Positions 10,454 to 32,280 of a stretch of DNA of 64,000 nt are shown in pieces. The DNA comes from Mesostigma viride (Eukaryota > Streptophyta > Mesostigmatophyceae > Mesostigmatales > Mesostigmataceae): the NCBI GenBank assembly GCA_009746045.1, contig RPFO01000213.1:4326411-4390410 (forward strand), in the 5' to 3' direction. The stretch's first letter is position 1. The number at the start of each line of letters is the position of its first letter. Under the pieces are notes generated by a model, which saw nothing but the letters and a program-made list of their open reading frames with translations, made no database searches and was not told where the DNA came from. The translations under genes were made by a program, and so were the position numbers.

Positions 10454-13400
10454 TCACCACACCAGGTGATCCGCTATCACCAAGACACCTCCATAACGAC
10501 TTTTCTCAATACCTGCTGCCATTACCCAAACGTGGGTGTAATGCAGCCTTTCCAATCGCTTTGGTTCTGCTCACAGCACACTGCACAGTAGGTCTCTCTT
10601 TTAATGACTATCTCACGCCCACGCCCTGTGCATGTTGTGCCGTGTCTTCATCACCTTTCGCAGGTCCAATCTCACCACGCCATGGGGACCTACACGGAAC
10701 CTACCCGGCCTGGTCCGCTGGAGCCCTGCAATGACATGAGTCAACTAACACTGGTATCGTGGAATGTCAGGGGGCTGAACACATACGGGTCACACACACC
10801 AGGGCAGGGACAGCGAATACCTCGCACACGAGAATTAGCAAATGCATTACACAACTTGCTCGAGCGCTACGTGGGCCCCTCGCATGAAATTTGGATAGGA
10901 CTGCAGGAACATAAAATCCAAGAAGCTGCCACACGCACCGCCCTTAGAGCTGCTAGAGCACTTGCACCTAGGACAGTTCACCGTTGGGCATGGGCACGCG
11001 GTACACAAGGGGGCACTGCCCTCATTCAATACCGTAAACCTCCCAACCCTACGCTGACATGCCAGGACTGGGCTATAGCTACCGACACAGCGGAGGCTAG
11101 ATGGCAGGGCCGTTGGACGCGGCAGTCCATTACATGGGCAGGAAATAAGGGATACATTATTAGTGTATATGCCCCAACCGAGCCAACGGATCAAGCCTCA
11201 TTCTACCCTTCCCTCTTCAAAATGGCCGCTGACCTTATCTCACAGGGGTTCGAAATTGCGTTGATGGGCGATTTCAATATAGACCTGGATGAACACCCCC
11301 CTATACGCACAGCGGCCTTCAGTAAACAGATCATGGACCTGAACTTACAGGATGTCATCCGCTCACGAGACCACGGGCCCACTTGGCTGGCCACACGTTT
11401 AAATGTACGCACTACTCGTCGTCTTGATAAAATCTACATCACACCCGCATGGGCGGACCTAGTTTGCTACGCATCGGTCGACCGTTCTGTTAATTTTTCT
11501 GATCACTACCCACTCATCGTTACCCTTGCCCATCACACCAACTCCGCCCGGGGCCCCGGCATTCCCCGCTTAAACAAACACCTACTCGCGGACGATAAGT
11601 ACTACCTTGAGATCATGACACGCTGGCAGTCGTGGAGAGCCAGCAAGGGTAGCTACACAGACTGCTGCAGCTGGATGCAGGAGGGCCTAGCTAACATTCT
11701 AGAATTTTCCCAACTGTATTCACAAAATATCCGCCGCCAGAAAGGACAGGACTATCGGTACTACCAACGCATAGTGAATAAACTCCAAGCGAAGCCTACC
11801 CTGTATCAATCGGAACTAACAAAACTTCAAAGAGCTCAGACCGAACTTGACAAACTACGTTTCGAGCGTCACACATTAGCACTAGACTCAGAAAATCTGT
11901 GGTGGCACCAGGTAGGAGAAAGAATGACCAAAGAGTTCTTTGCTCTGATTCCTACCCCTAAAGCTCACTCCTCTATCACGGAAATCCAAGACGAACACGG
12001 CAGCCACCGAGACATCACCTCCATACTACAGAGTGGTCACCGTTACTACTCAGCTCTCTTTCTAAACGAACCCCATCCTGACTCATCTGCAGCCATGCAA
12101 AAAATCCTACATGCCATTCCCCGTCGCCTTACACCAGCTCAACAGCAGGAACTCGATCAAATCCCCTCCATGGAAGAGGCCACAACAGCTATGGAACACA
12201 TCAAAACCGGTAGCGCCCCCGGGGTCGACGGTCTGCCTATTGAATTCTGGAAAACGTTCTGGTCCCTTCTACACATAGATTTCTACGAATGTATTCTTGA
12301 AATTTGGCGGCACGGTAAGGTGAGCGGCAGATGGGCTGAATCTGCGCTTATCTTACTGTACAAAAAAGGAGACAAGACTCTATGGAAAAACTACCGCCCA
12401 ATCCGTCTCCTTACGGTAGCGTACAAAATCATCAGTAAAATAATCCAACGACGCTTATACACCGTCCTAGACTTCCTCATTGGTCCGGAGCAAGTGGGCT
12501 TTAGGGCCAATCTCCACATCAACGACAGCATTACCCTCATCATGGACATTGTGGAAAAAGCCTGGCGCGACGATATAGAGGGTTTCATATTGTTTTGGGA
12601 TTTTGAAAAAGCCTTTGACCGTATGTGCTGGGAATACCTAGAACACATTCTAACCGCACTAGGATTTGGCCCACAACTCATGACCGTCATTATGGGTATG
12701 ATCAAATCCCTGGCTTGGTATTTACTAATAGACGGACACAAGTCAGCGACCGGCGCTAGCTCACGATCGCTACCACAAGGAGATTGCATGTCCCCTATTC
12801 TATTTCTCTTGGCCCACGCAGGACTCTACTGGCTACACCAGAACGATCCTCGCATTCGGGGCTTCCCGACAGGTAACGGTAAAGGTATATTCCAAACGGC
12901 TTATGTGGATGACACAACAAATGTTTGTATCTCTCTGCCTGAAGTGCATGCTGTCATGGATAATATCACTACCTATTCTGTTGCCACACAACAACGATGC
13001 AATGTGCTCAAGTCCACGGGACTGCATATCGGCAAAACCAACACCCTACGCTACGCCCTCCCCAACCTGGCTGTGACCTGGGTCAAGCCGGGGGATCACC
13101 ACCTTTTGCACAATTGTCCCATCGGCTGCACACCCGAGGGACGCTTGGCTGAACAACGTTCTTTCATGTATGATGAAACCAACCACGTGGGCAAGCTTGC
13201 AGGCGTTCTCCTTACCGCAGGGCGCTGGGGGGCCGTCCACCGCATGAGCCTACGAGGGCGAACCCTGATCGTCAACCAACTGTTGTTCTCTAAGGTCTTG
13301 TATTATTGCCAAGCACACCCACCCAATGATGCCACCACACAGCTCATCCAACGCCTTGGCAGCAATTTTGTCTGGAAACAGAAAGGCTTAATCTCCCACA

Positions 13401-15267
13401 CGGTCCACGGATGGATCAACAGAGAGATGTCCTTCATGTCATGGGTGCACGGGGGCCTCGGGCTCCACAACATACAATGGCGTCTGTGGTCGCTGTATGC
13501 TAAACAAGTGATATCCGTTTTTATGGGCGTTAACACACACCCTGGCTGCATGCTTGCACGTGAAACGCTAGCCTCTCTTTCCACCCATGCTAGTGGCACC
13601 TCGTGGCAACTGGGGGCGGGCATACTGGGCAGCACCCTTATTTCGTACAAAGGACTCCCATGGTATTGGCAGCGCATATGGACAGGTTACAATAAGCTCA
13701 AGCCGGGTCGCCTAGTCTTTCCTACTACTAGAGAGGAGGTGGCACGGCAGCCACTCTTTTTTAATGACTTAATCACAGACGCTACTAACAAGCCCCTGGG
13801 CACTCTCCACGGACACAACCCGTATGATGGCTTTCTGCGCGCGTCACCGCCGATTGTCAGGGTGCTGGACCTCTACCTGGGGCACGGCGCTGCGTACCGA
13901 CGGCTCAGCTACGACGAGGTCAGCACTTGGGTCTCCCACATGCCCTCCCTGCAAGCGTGGCAAACTCTTATAAGTGCGATACCAGCGGCGTGGCATGCAT
14001 TGATGACTGCCCCACGCAAGCCAATTATAACCGGCGACTGGGTTAGCTTCTACGCCGACGGAGTCACGCCTGCGTGCAAGGGTTTAGTCGTGACGGTTCT
14101 GCCACCTGAGGGGCTCCAACTACAACTGCTGGACGCTATTTCTGGCCACAATGGGTGTCTGTATCAACTATCCACCTTATATGCGTACACGCCAGCTTCC
14201 CAGTGTCACCGCATACGCGTAGTCCCATGGTCTGTGCCAAGATCTTGCATGATCCAGCCGGACCCATTATCCCCGGTTGAGAGCATTACATGGCTACACG
14301 TGGGCAACACACGGCTCGATCTACTACATCTGGACCCGGTTGAATTTGGATGGGTCTTAACCAAGGGGGACATCAGAACCAGCAAATGTATCTTTGAGTA
14401 CACCGCAGATTGGGGTTATGATATCTTGTTGCATATGTACCATCAGCCCCACCCGGGCCGAGCCCGCTGGGGAATACATTGGCCGGGCTACACTTGGGTT
14501 AAGATGATTACCCTGGCGGTAGACCACCCTCTCGTGGACCGCAGGGCCACTGATGTACAACACCTTTTGATGCATAGGGCGATAGGGGTCTGCGCCATGC
14601 TCCACGAGCGTTTTGGTCATGATGCATCATGCCTGTGCACGCACCCTAGTGAAACCATTGAGCACAGGTTTCTTTACTGTAATCTCCCTGGGGTTTGGAC
14701 GTGGCTCATTAACATCTGGGCCGCATGGACGGCATCGCCACCCACTCTCCCAATCAGCGTGCGTACCATCATTTTCGGTATTGCTGGCACACCAGGGTCC
14801 GAGCTTTCAGTTTCCCAAGCAGAATGGATATGGCTACGCACTACTATGCTATACGCGATCTGGACCATACGCAACGAGACAGTCTTTAAGGTCCGCGAGG
14901 AGTATACCCGCGGCGGCGTAGTCCGGCGCTTTATATACCTATGGAATGCGGCTATGCGCCGCTACTGGCTGTTAGCTCAGGAACAACACAGGGTGTGGGA
15001 CCCAGGTCCCAATAACGACAAGCCCAGCCCGCTCCAGCTTTTTCATGATCTACTGGGCCGTAATCAGGTATTCACCAGTATGCCTCATGGCGACATCACT
15101 CAGGTCCAATTGATGGCTTCCCTGGTCTAATAACGCGCCCTATTAGCCTTTCACCTGTCACCGCCACACGTGTGTGTGCCCACCTTCATTAGGATTCGCT
15201 GATACTCATTTCCCCTCTCACCTCTTTGGTCCATAATTGGCTAATAAAATATACCCATTTCCCCGAA
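10454..15267 (+). mobile_element. Full-length LINE (non-LTR retrotransposon)
   Basis: A single intact 1508-codon ORF is preceded by about 150 bases of 5' UTR and followed by a short 3' UTR with AATAAA-like sequence (about 15243). The T-rich string AATTTTTTTATTTTTT occurs at 10437-10452 and 15268-15283 and is a good target-site duplication candidate, since LINE endonucleases prefer such sites. The 3' end has only CCCCGAAAA, not a long poly(A). A second direct repeat, TTGTTTCCCACGCCGC, lies outside (10308-10323 and 15357-15372) and could be an alternative boundary or an older insertion. Confidence 0.85.
10604..15130 (+). CDS. LINE polyprotein: AP endonuclease plus reverse transcriptase
   Basis: The N-terminal ~310 residues form an apurinic-like endonuclease with the expected order of motifs: LVSWNVRGLN, LQEHK, SVYAPTEP, MGDFNIDLD, RRLDKIYI and SDHYPLIV. 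The reverse transcriptase follows in the middle: GSAPGVDGLPIEFWKTF, NYRPIRLL, GFRANLHI, motif A FWDFEKAFDRMCW, motif B SLPQGDCMSPILF, and motif C AYVDDTTN, where Val replaces the more usual Ala before DD. A C-terminal Cys/His cluster (CLCTHPSETIEHRFLYC) matches the LINE zinc-knuckle region. The layout is typical of the L1-like group. No separate ORF1 is present upstream. The start could be Met at 10604, 10682 or 10733. All catalytic motifs look intact, so this copy may be recent or active. It lies between two host genes and shares ancestry with the truncated minus-strand copy at 9379-9839. Confidence 0.93.
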   Translation: MTISRPRPVHVVPCLHHLSQVQSHHAMGTYTEPTRPGPLEPCNDMSQLTLVSWNVRGLNTYGSHTPGQGQRIPRTRELANALHNLLERYVGPSHEIWIGLQEHKIQEAATRTALRAARALAPRTVHRWAWARGTQGGTALIQYRKPPNPTLTCQDWAIATDTAEARWQGRWTRQSITWAGNKGYIISVYAPTEPTDQASFYPSLFKMAADLISQGFEIALMGDFNIDLDEHPPIRTAAFSKQIMDLNLQDVIRSRDHGPTWLATRLNVRTTRRLDKIYITPAWADLVCYASVDRSVNFSDHYPLIVTLAHHTNSARGPGIPRLNKHLLADDKYYLEIMTRWQSWRASKGSYTDCCSWMQEGLANILEFSQLYSQNIRRQKGQDYRYYQRIVNKLQAKPTLYQSELTKLQRAQTELDKLRFERHTLALDSENLWWHQVGERMTKEFFALIPTPKAHSSITEIQDEHGSHRDITSILQSGHRYYSALFLNEPHPDSSAAMQKILHAIPRRLTPAQQQELDQIPSMEEATTAMEHIKTGSAPGVDGLPIEFWKTFWSLLHIDFYECILEIWRHGKVSGRWAESALILLYKKGDKTLWKNYRPIRLLTVAYKIISKIIQRRLYTVLDFLIGPEQVGFRANLHINDSITLIMDIVEKAWRDDIEGFILFWDFEKAFDRMCWEYLEHILTALGFGPQLMTVIMGMIKSLAWYLLIDGHKSATGASSRSLPQGDCMSPILFLLAHAGLYWLHQNDPRIRGFPTGNGKGIFQTAYVDDTTNVCISLPEVHAVMDNITTYSVATQQRCNVLKSTGLHIGKTNTLRYALPNLAVTWVKPGDHHLLHNCPIGCTPEGRLAEQRSFMYDETNHVGKLAGVLLTAGRWGAVHRMSLRGRTLIVNQLLFSKVLYYCQAHPPNDATTQLIQRLGSNFVWKQKGLISHTVHGWINREMSFMSWVHGGLGLHNIQWRLWSLYAKQVISVFMGVNTHPGCMLARETLASLSTHASGTSWQLGAGILGSTLISYKGLPWYWQRIWTGYNKLKPGRLVFPTTREEVARQPLFFNDLITDATNKPLGTLHGHNPYDGFLRASPPIVRVLDLYLGHGAAYRRLSYDEVSTWVSHMPSLQAWQTLISAIPAAWHALMTAPRKPIITGDWVSFYADGVTPACKGLVVTVLPPEGLQLQLLDAISGHNGCLYQLSTLYAYTPASQCHRIRVVPWSVPRSCMIQPDPLSPVESITWLHVGNTRLDLLHLDPVEFGWVLTKGDIRTSKCIFEYTADWGYDILLHMYHQPHPGRARWGIHWPGYTWVKMITLAVDHPLVDRRATDVQHLLMHRAIGVCAMLHERFGHDASCLCTHPSETIEHRFLYCNLPGVWTWLINIWAAWTASPPTLPISVRTIIFGIAGTPGSELSVSQAEWIWLRTTMLYAIWTIRNETVFKVREEYTRGGVVRRFIYLWNAAMRRYWLLAQEQHRVWDPGPNNDKPSPLQLFHDLLGRNQVFTSMPHGDITQVQLMASLV

Positions 15268-15287
15268 AATTTTTTTATTTTTTTTTT

Positions 15288-15903
15288 CGTATCCTAGCAA
15301 TCGATCGCATGCCCTGCTGTACTTGCTTACCAGTTCAGTTCAGTTCAGTTCAGTAATTGTTTCCCACGCCGCACATGGGCTTACCAGTTACCAACCAACA
15401 TTGCAACTCGCACCCTCACCGAATCACCGACTGACCGTATAATTGATTCGTCTTGAGCAGACGGCGGTCGACAGAGCAGGGATTCTAATCATTCTATTAC
15501 GACGGTATCGTGCTGATTGTCGACCATAACTGCAGGCTGGTCTTGGGCTGGTGACAAAATAAACAAAGTGTTGTAGAAATCGTATTCACGACTTGGCAGT
15601 ACCGGAGGCATTTTGCCAAGACGCGATCATAAATAATTCTGAAATAGAATTCGGCCCTGCATTGTGGGAACGCATGCGAATGCACCTCGGTGAATAAGCC
15701 GTTTGGTGCAAAGGAGAATTCTCCGGTTATGCACGTGGCTCGTGGGGAAAGACGGATGACAACACCCAAAAGAAAGCAATTGCAGCGCTCGACGTTACCA
15801 TTGGGGCATGTTGTTAGTGATGTTCAAGCTTCCACTAGCTTTCATTAAGCCACCCGGTTTGGTCACTTAGTTGTGCATACGCTTGGTCTCCGTCCAAGAA
15901 AGA
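15288..15903. other. Residual intergenic and 5' leader of the plus-strand paralogue
   Basis: This stretch contains a short (CAGTT)n array at 15332-15353 and then AT-balanced sequence with no coding signal. The last part should include the promoter and 5' UTR of the gene starting at 15904. Confidence 0.4.
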
Positions 15904-27203
<11,300 letters not shown>

Positions 27204-27209
27204 AAAAGG

Positions 27210-27231
27210 GGAGAGAGCCGTGAGACTCTCC
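27210..27231 (+). terminator. Small hairpin just after the stop codon
   Basis: GGAGAG and CTCTCC form a six-base stem with a ten-base loop, seven bases after the stop of the plus-strand paralogue. It may be chance; a role in 3' end formation is unproven. Confidence 0.3.
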
Positions 27232-27518
27232 GAATATATGGACATTTCCGTAAAGCTACCTTTTTTGGCAGGGGACATCCGTGTGATATAGCTGCTGCAT
27301 GCCCGCATGCATGAACAATGGGAGTAAGAATGCGTTACCATTGGAGCTTCATAGATCCTCTAACAATTTTTTGTTCTATTTTTATTTGTAGTGTTTGGTG
27401 CAGCACACCCAGCAGCCGGCAGGAAGAATGGATCAATGCCAACCAATATTGGCGGTGTGTCCTCTCCGGGCGCCTGCATACTTACATTCAAGCATGTTTT
27501 CCTGTGACGATATATCCA

Positions 27519-27523
27519 TGTAA
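27519..27523 (+). terminator. Possible TGTAA polyadenylation signal
   Basis: TGTAA occurs 316 bases after the stop of the plus-strand paralogue, a typical 3' UTR length. The motif is the chlorophycean poly(A) signal, but a single pentamer is weak evidence. Confidence 0.3.
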
Positions 27524-27942
27524 TGTGTACGATCAGTCAATCATGTGATGATATTGCTGTGTTTACATGGATAACACTGGTCATGAGTGCCATGTATGTT
27601 TTGTTGTTACATTAAATTAAAAGTACACGACTACGGTCACACTCACACGCTTGCGCCCGAAACCTTTCTTTATTTAGGGTTCCGGCGTAGTTGTCTCACT
27701 CAATATTTCCCAATTAATAATGAATTCACAAGCATGTAAAAGGTCCTCACGCCCGGCAGTGAGCCAGGCTCGCCCCGCCCCGCGCAGCCGCCTCCGAAAC
27801 CTCCTTGAAAATCATGCTGCATGTGCAGGATGCCCTCGTTGGCCAGAGGACCGGGGGGGTGCATGGGGATGGGGATGGGGATGGGGCTGGATGCATGATG
27901 CACATACATAGGGCAGGAAGGCCGGGCCAAGGAACCCGCTAT

Positions 27943-29380
27943 AGCTATTGAATTTAAAATTAAATTATAACATGACTCCGTGGGGAGATTGATCATGTAG
28001 CATGTATTCCCTTGCTTGATGGATGGGGTGAGCGAAGCCGCGAAACCTAACTAGGCTAACTCTAAACTAATATCTATAAAATCCTAGCTACTCTACTCAG
28101 CAAAGCGCCCCTTCCTCCTGGGGGGGGGGGGGCTTGCCCACAGGGGCTGGCGTGTGGGCCTTGACAAATATGGTCTGCCACCTCTTCTTGTTCTGCATAG
28201 CAGTCCAAGCAAGAGAGAGGGAGGAAATGCGGTGTTCAAACTGGGCTGGGACCACTAGGTCGGCCAGCAACTGATCGGTATAGTTCATGGCAGGTCTACC
28301 AACCCGTCTGGGTGTGTCCTTGGGGGCAGGCCAGGTCAGGATATGCCGCCCCGGCTGACCAAGCCGCAGGGCCACAGCAGCTTGTCCGCCATGTACTCAA
28401 AGGCGAGGAGCAGCGCGCGGGCCGGGACGGTCGATCCAGCCTTGCCCCGCGGGGAAGGCGGAGGACCTCCAGCGGAAGCTCACTGGTCAGTGAGAGCCAT
28501 GGGGTGAATGATGTTTTTCTCAAACGCCATATAGCAAGCTTCTCCGCAGAGTTCTCACCTGGCACTGAGCTGGTCGAAGTTGGTGCCTGACGTAAGTACG
28601 ATGACGTTGTGGCTGCGCTTGTCAAGGTCGGCCTCCTCGCAGAGGTCAAGCTTTTGTTGCTTAACAGCGCCATGTGCAGCGATGTCGGAGGTGGTGGAGG
28701 TGGTATGGTTTTGTAGCATGGCGGCCCAGGTCTATAGCTGGGTGATCTAGGTGAATGATTGCCGGCTGGGCCAGCAGGGGCTGGCCTGGCGGCAATGTCC
28801 TTCAACGTCTGGGCGGTGAGGACCGCGGTGTTTTCGGCAGGCACTCGACATAATTTGGCGATGGCGTGGTCCTCGAGCTGCTTCAATGTCGGGCTTGAGG
28901 AGCTGGGCGGTCATGGCCGGCGTCGGTGGTGGCAGTGGTGGCGGTGGTGACGAGGAGCTTGGAGGTGGTGGTGGTGGTGGTGGTGGTACGTGGCGAGGAG
29001 CTTGGAGGTGGTGGTGGTGGTGGTGGTGGTGGAGGCGAGGCTACTGGTGGTGGAGGCTAGGGGAAGCTCGGCATGCATGCAGTCAGCGTGCCAAGCTCCC
29101 ATGGCTGCCACATCGATCAGTGCAGCAAGAGGGGGCACGTGCTGCTCGAAGGCCGCCTCCTTAAGCTGGAGGGATCGAGTGAAAGGTGGTTCCGGTCACG
29201 GGTCACTGGCGGCGGCGGGGCCGGAGGCCCAGATCGTGGAGTCGGGGCGGCCGAGGAGGGAGCAGAGAGCGATGTGCTGAAGAAGCTGAGGGCGAGGGAT
29301 AGCTGTCGTCGCGCAGGTTGTCAGCAGTTAAGATATGAGTTAAAAATTATAATTACTTACATCAGAGTGAAGGCACCCAA
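27943..29380 (-). mobile_element. Degenerate ORF1-only retroelement, variant C-terminus
   Basis: On the minus strand a coiled-coil stretch (LTAQTLKDIAARPAPAG) resembles 35401-35510. A different C-terminal segment follows (MNYTDQLLADLVVPAQFEHR, then NKKRWQTIF and PPPQEEGALC at 28097). The 3' end near 27965-28000 has the ATCTCCCCACGGAGTCAT hairpin and an AATTTAATTT tail. Frames are broken, so it is a pseudogene copy. A (GGT)n tract lies at 28960-29033. The same C-terminal segment recurs at 39600-40000 and 41450-41795 on the plus strand. Confidence 0.65.
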
Positions 29381-29403
29381 TAAAGCATAAATTAACAAAG
29401 CCA

Positions 29404-31442
29404 CGAGCGGACATGGCTAACGGCGGAGCTCAGAACTTTTGCGTCTGAGCCCCAAATTCAGTCAGGCTACTTGCATCAGATGCGTCTTTTCAAGACGCAT
29501 CTGCTAGTATAATCGGTTACGGCTGTAACGCAGTATTTTGCAAATGCCACCAAAACGCAGCCTTGACAAACATTTTCAGTTTGAGCTGTCGTCGGCATTC
29601 CCGTCGACAGCAGCACGTGCGACATCAACTCCTGCGGACGCCAACCTTTTTGCGCTGATCGAAGCTCTCCCCCCCGGTCTGCCTCCCTCGACGCAGTGCT
29701 CTACGCCAAATTCGTCGCCCATTCCCAAGAAAACCCGAACTTCCCATACCAAATGGGACGTCCGCCTCTTCGGCGCCGGCCAGCGGGATTTTTGCATTTG
29801 GAAATCTTTACGCTCACGAAGGAACAATGTGACGATGTTATCAAGTTCCTGGCCCGCCATGACGAACTTTTCCTGCCTACCCCTGCATGGCGACAAGGTC
29901 ACCAAGCCCGCCTGGGAATGGCTGCTTCAAGAACCGGAGGCGTACTTGAAGGCAGTCATCATGTGCAGCTACCTGCGCTGCGACGCCCACGACATCACCC
30001 AGATTGGCTACGCTGGCCTCAGGAGCCTCCTGCATGAGCGCAGACGGGCAGCCACAGCAGCTGCAGCATCCCCGCAGAGCAGCACCTCCCCCAGCACGGA
30101 CTCCATCCGAGCTGCAGTGGCCAGTGGCGGAGCAGCTGGCGCCGATGGCTGAGCAGCTCGCCGCCCTGAACGCGCCTGACGGCCCACTCAACACTCTCTC
30201 GGCCAAGGTCAACAACATTGAAGCCAGAGTCGCCCTTAAGCTCCAGCCTCAGTTTACTGCTACCAAGAGCACATTGCCACCAAAGTTTCCGAGGCCACAG
30301 CCACTGTGACCACCCGCCTTAACCAGGTGGAAGGCCGAGTCGGCCAAGGCACCGTGAAACTTGAGGCAGTTGCTGCCAAGGTAGACGCCCTGGCCACGCA
30401 GGTCCCCGAGATCGCCGAGCGAACGGCCACCATCGCCTCCCAACCTGCTGGTAGGGCTAGCGATGACCCCTCGACTCGCGCCTCCTGGGCGGACCTGCTC
30501 AAGAGCCAGGCATCCTCTACCACAACCGCCATCACCACCAAGCTCCAGGAGCTGGAAGACGTGTACGCGCCGCGAGGCCGCTGACCGCGACCGTCGCCGC
30601 TGCCGGGTCATCCTCAGGCGCTTCGACATGCCGCCGGAGGAGACCCCAGACTCTCTTCTCGACGAGCTGAAGTTCTAAACAGCTCTTGGCGTGCATGCAG
30701 CTGCCAGGTGCGATACTGCAGGGCGCCTACCGCCTGCCGGCAATCCACGGGCCAAGGCTGGGCCCCCTCCAGTGGTCCTCACCTTCAGCGACATCACCGC
30801 CCGAGTTCGGTTCCTCTCTCGCCCCAAGAAGCTGGTGGACACCTCCTGGTCGCTTGACGACGACCTGACGCCAGCCCAGCAGCAGCAACGCCGCGATCAG
30901 TGGCCCGACTACATCCGCCACAAGAGTAGACCAACCCCGAGAAGCCCCAAGTGTACTGGCGGGGCGGCGGGGACCTCTATGTCAACAAGAAACTGTGGAA
31001 GCCCCCCCGGGCTTCCCCGGGATAGAGCACTCCAGCTAGTTGTCTAGATGGGGGCAATCGATGATGGGATAGCTAATTAGGCATTACAGCACTTGAAACG
31101 ATATTAGCGCACAGCGTTACAGTACCTTCAATTAGCTCTGGCACCTTGTGGCCGGCCATCAGCTTGCGCCTTAATTAGCCGACGTCTTGAGCCCACCTCA
31201 CATTTGTAGCATAAGCTATGCGTCAGCCTACCTATGGTATTGCACTGGTTGTATTGCACCCACAGTGTTGCGCCCCGGCACCATGCCGTGGAGAGAGCGC
31301 TCTGTCGGTGGCCTGCCCACCTGCGGCAGTGAGAGAAGCTAGGGCGCCCTCCCTCCTTCTCACTGTGTATAATATAGGGTTGAAGGTTCCTTTACTCTGT
31401 ATTGGCACCCACGTGACGCAGTCACGTGCTTATTAATTAATT
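29404..31442 (+). mobile_element. Near-full-length ORF1-only (HAL1-like) retroelement, copy 1
   Basis: A 14-bp direct repeat AATTAACAAAGCCA at 29390-29403 and 31443-31456 frames a 2.04-kb element. It has a 5' UTR, one broken ORF region, a 3' UTR, a terminal hairpin (CACGTGACGCAGTCACGTG, 31410-31428) and a (TTAA)n tail. No reverse transcriptase or endonuclease is present, so it must be mobilised in trans. Copy 2 at 37189-39248 is nearly identical over its length. This organisation resembles mammalian HAL1 (an L1 with only ORF1), by analogy only. Confidence 0.8.
29544..31025 (+). pseudogene. LINE-ORF1-like protein, frameshifted (copy 1)
   Basis: The reading begins MPPKRSLDKHFQFELSSAF. It contains KWDVRLFGAGQRDF, then EWLLQEPEAYLKAVIMCSYL in another frame, a long heptad-like coiled-coil stretch, RDRRRCRVILRRFDMPPEE, and an RRM/C-terminal region with VVLTFSDITARVRFLS and DTSWSLDDDLTPAQQQQRR. 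Such order (coiled coil, RRM, CTD) is that of L1 ORF1 nucleic-acid chaperones. At least three frame changes and an in-frame stop after DELKF break it. Copy 1 is more damaged than copy 2. Confidence 0.7.
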
Positions 31443-31479
31443 AATTAACAAAGCCAACGCCTAGTAACAAGAGATACCA

Positions 31480-32280
31480 CGACAAAATAACTACAGCCGG
31501 CATGGGACACTCGATGCACACCGCGGAACGAAGTAAAGCAGCCTATAATAATAACCGTGCAGTGCCGCAAAGTCAGCCCGCGTGCGGCGGAGCAAGATAT
31601 ATGCAGCAGCCGGGCGGCCGTGTGGCGTAAGGAGGCAGTTCTGGTAAAGGTGTGTGCACGTACAGGTCAAGAAGCGATCGAGGCGTGCAAAGTCCGAGAA
31701 ACAGGCATCGTCCATGAAGGCTGACATTTCATTTTCGGTCCCAGTAGCCGGGAGAATTGATGTGAAAGAGCGACCTCATAGTCCCAGCGAGGTTCTTCAG
31801 GGCGACTGCGCTTGGGCTCAGGCGACGCCGATTGACGAGCCGACGCAGGAAGAGCCCAGTAAACCACGTTAAGGCTTGATTCGTGGGTCGACCGCTGCCT
31901 CTAGGCCAGGAGGCAAAGCTAGCTGCAGACGTAGTAGCTTGAGGGCTCAGCGCAGCCGCCGGGGCCGCCGGCATTATATTCGGCGTTGTCTCAGTTGTGC
32001 CACATTCTGTGACACCACGTGCTGCCGTCGTAGCCGCCTGGGCTAAATATGCATGGCGTCCAGGTGCTTGCGCGTCACGTCTGCGAACGTGGTCCGCTTG
32101 GGAGGAGATCGAGGCGCCGGGCCATGGCCGGCTTCAATATCCAGCAAGGTTGCTTGTGTGGCAGCAGCTATGTGCAGCAGCGCGCCATGGACTTCATATC
32201 ACCTTGCACTGTGTCGCGTCTGCGTGCCACAATCTCCGGCGCCACCATGGCGGCTGGCCACTCAGCTTAATTTGGTAAAA
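31480..32280 (-). mobile_element. Minus-strand relic of an ORF1-like 5' region
   Basis: The minus strand holds SPEPKRSRPEEPRWD and AFMDDACFSDFARLDRFLT in different frames. They parallel SPIPKKTRTSHTKWD and the segment after it in the 29544 reading, and the minus-strand relic at 36516-37150. It looks like the N-terminal third of a diverged ORF1-only element. It is badly decayed. Confidence 0.4.

Larger units (their letters stand above)
8898..15903. promoter_or_regulatory. Shared upstream region of the divergent paralogues, split by LINE insertions
   Basis: The two paralogues face away from each other across this interval, so their promoters must lie here. About 5.3 kb of it is LINE sequence (9379-9839 and about 10454-15267). 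The remaining non-LINE DNA is about 1.7 kb, which suggests a compact ancestral bidirectional promoter that was later separated. No TATA box or known motif could be assigned with confidence. Confidence 0.45.

Noticed and set aside
28900-29040. Gly-rich protein from the GGT repeats
   Set aside because: The open frames depend on (GGT)n and lie antisense to a decayed retroelement; no start context or domain is visible.
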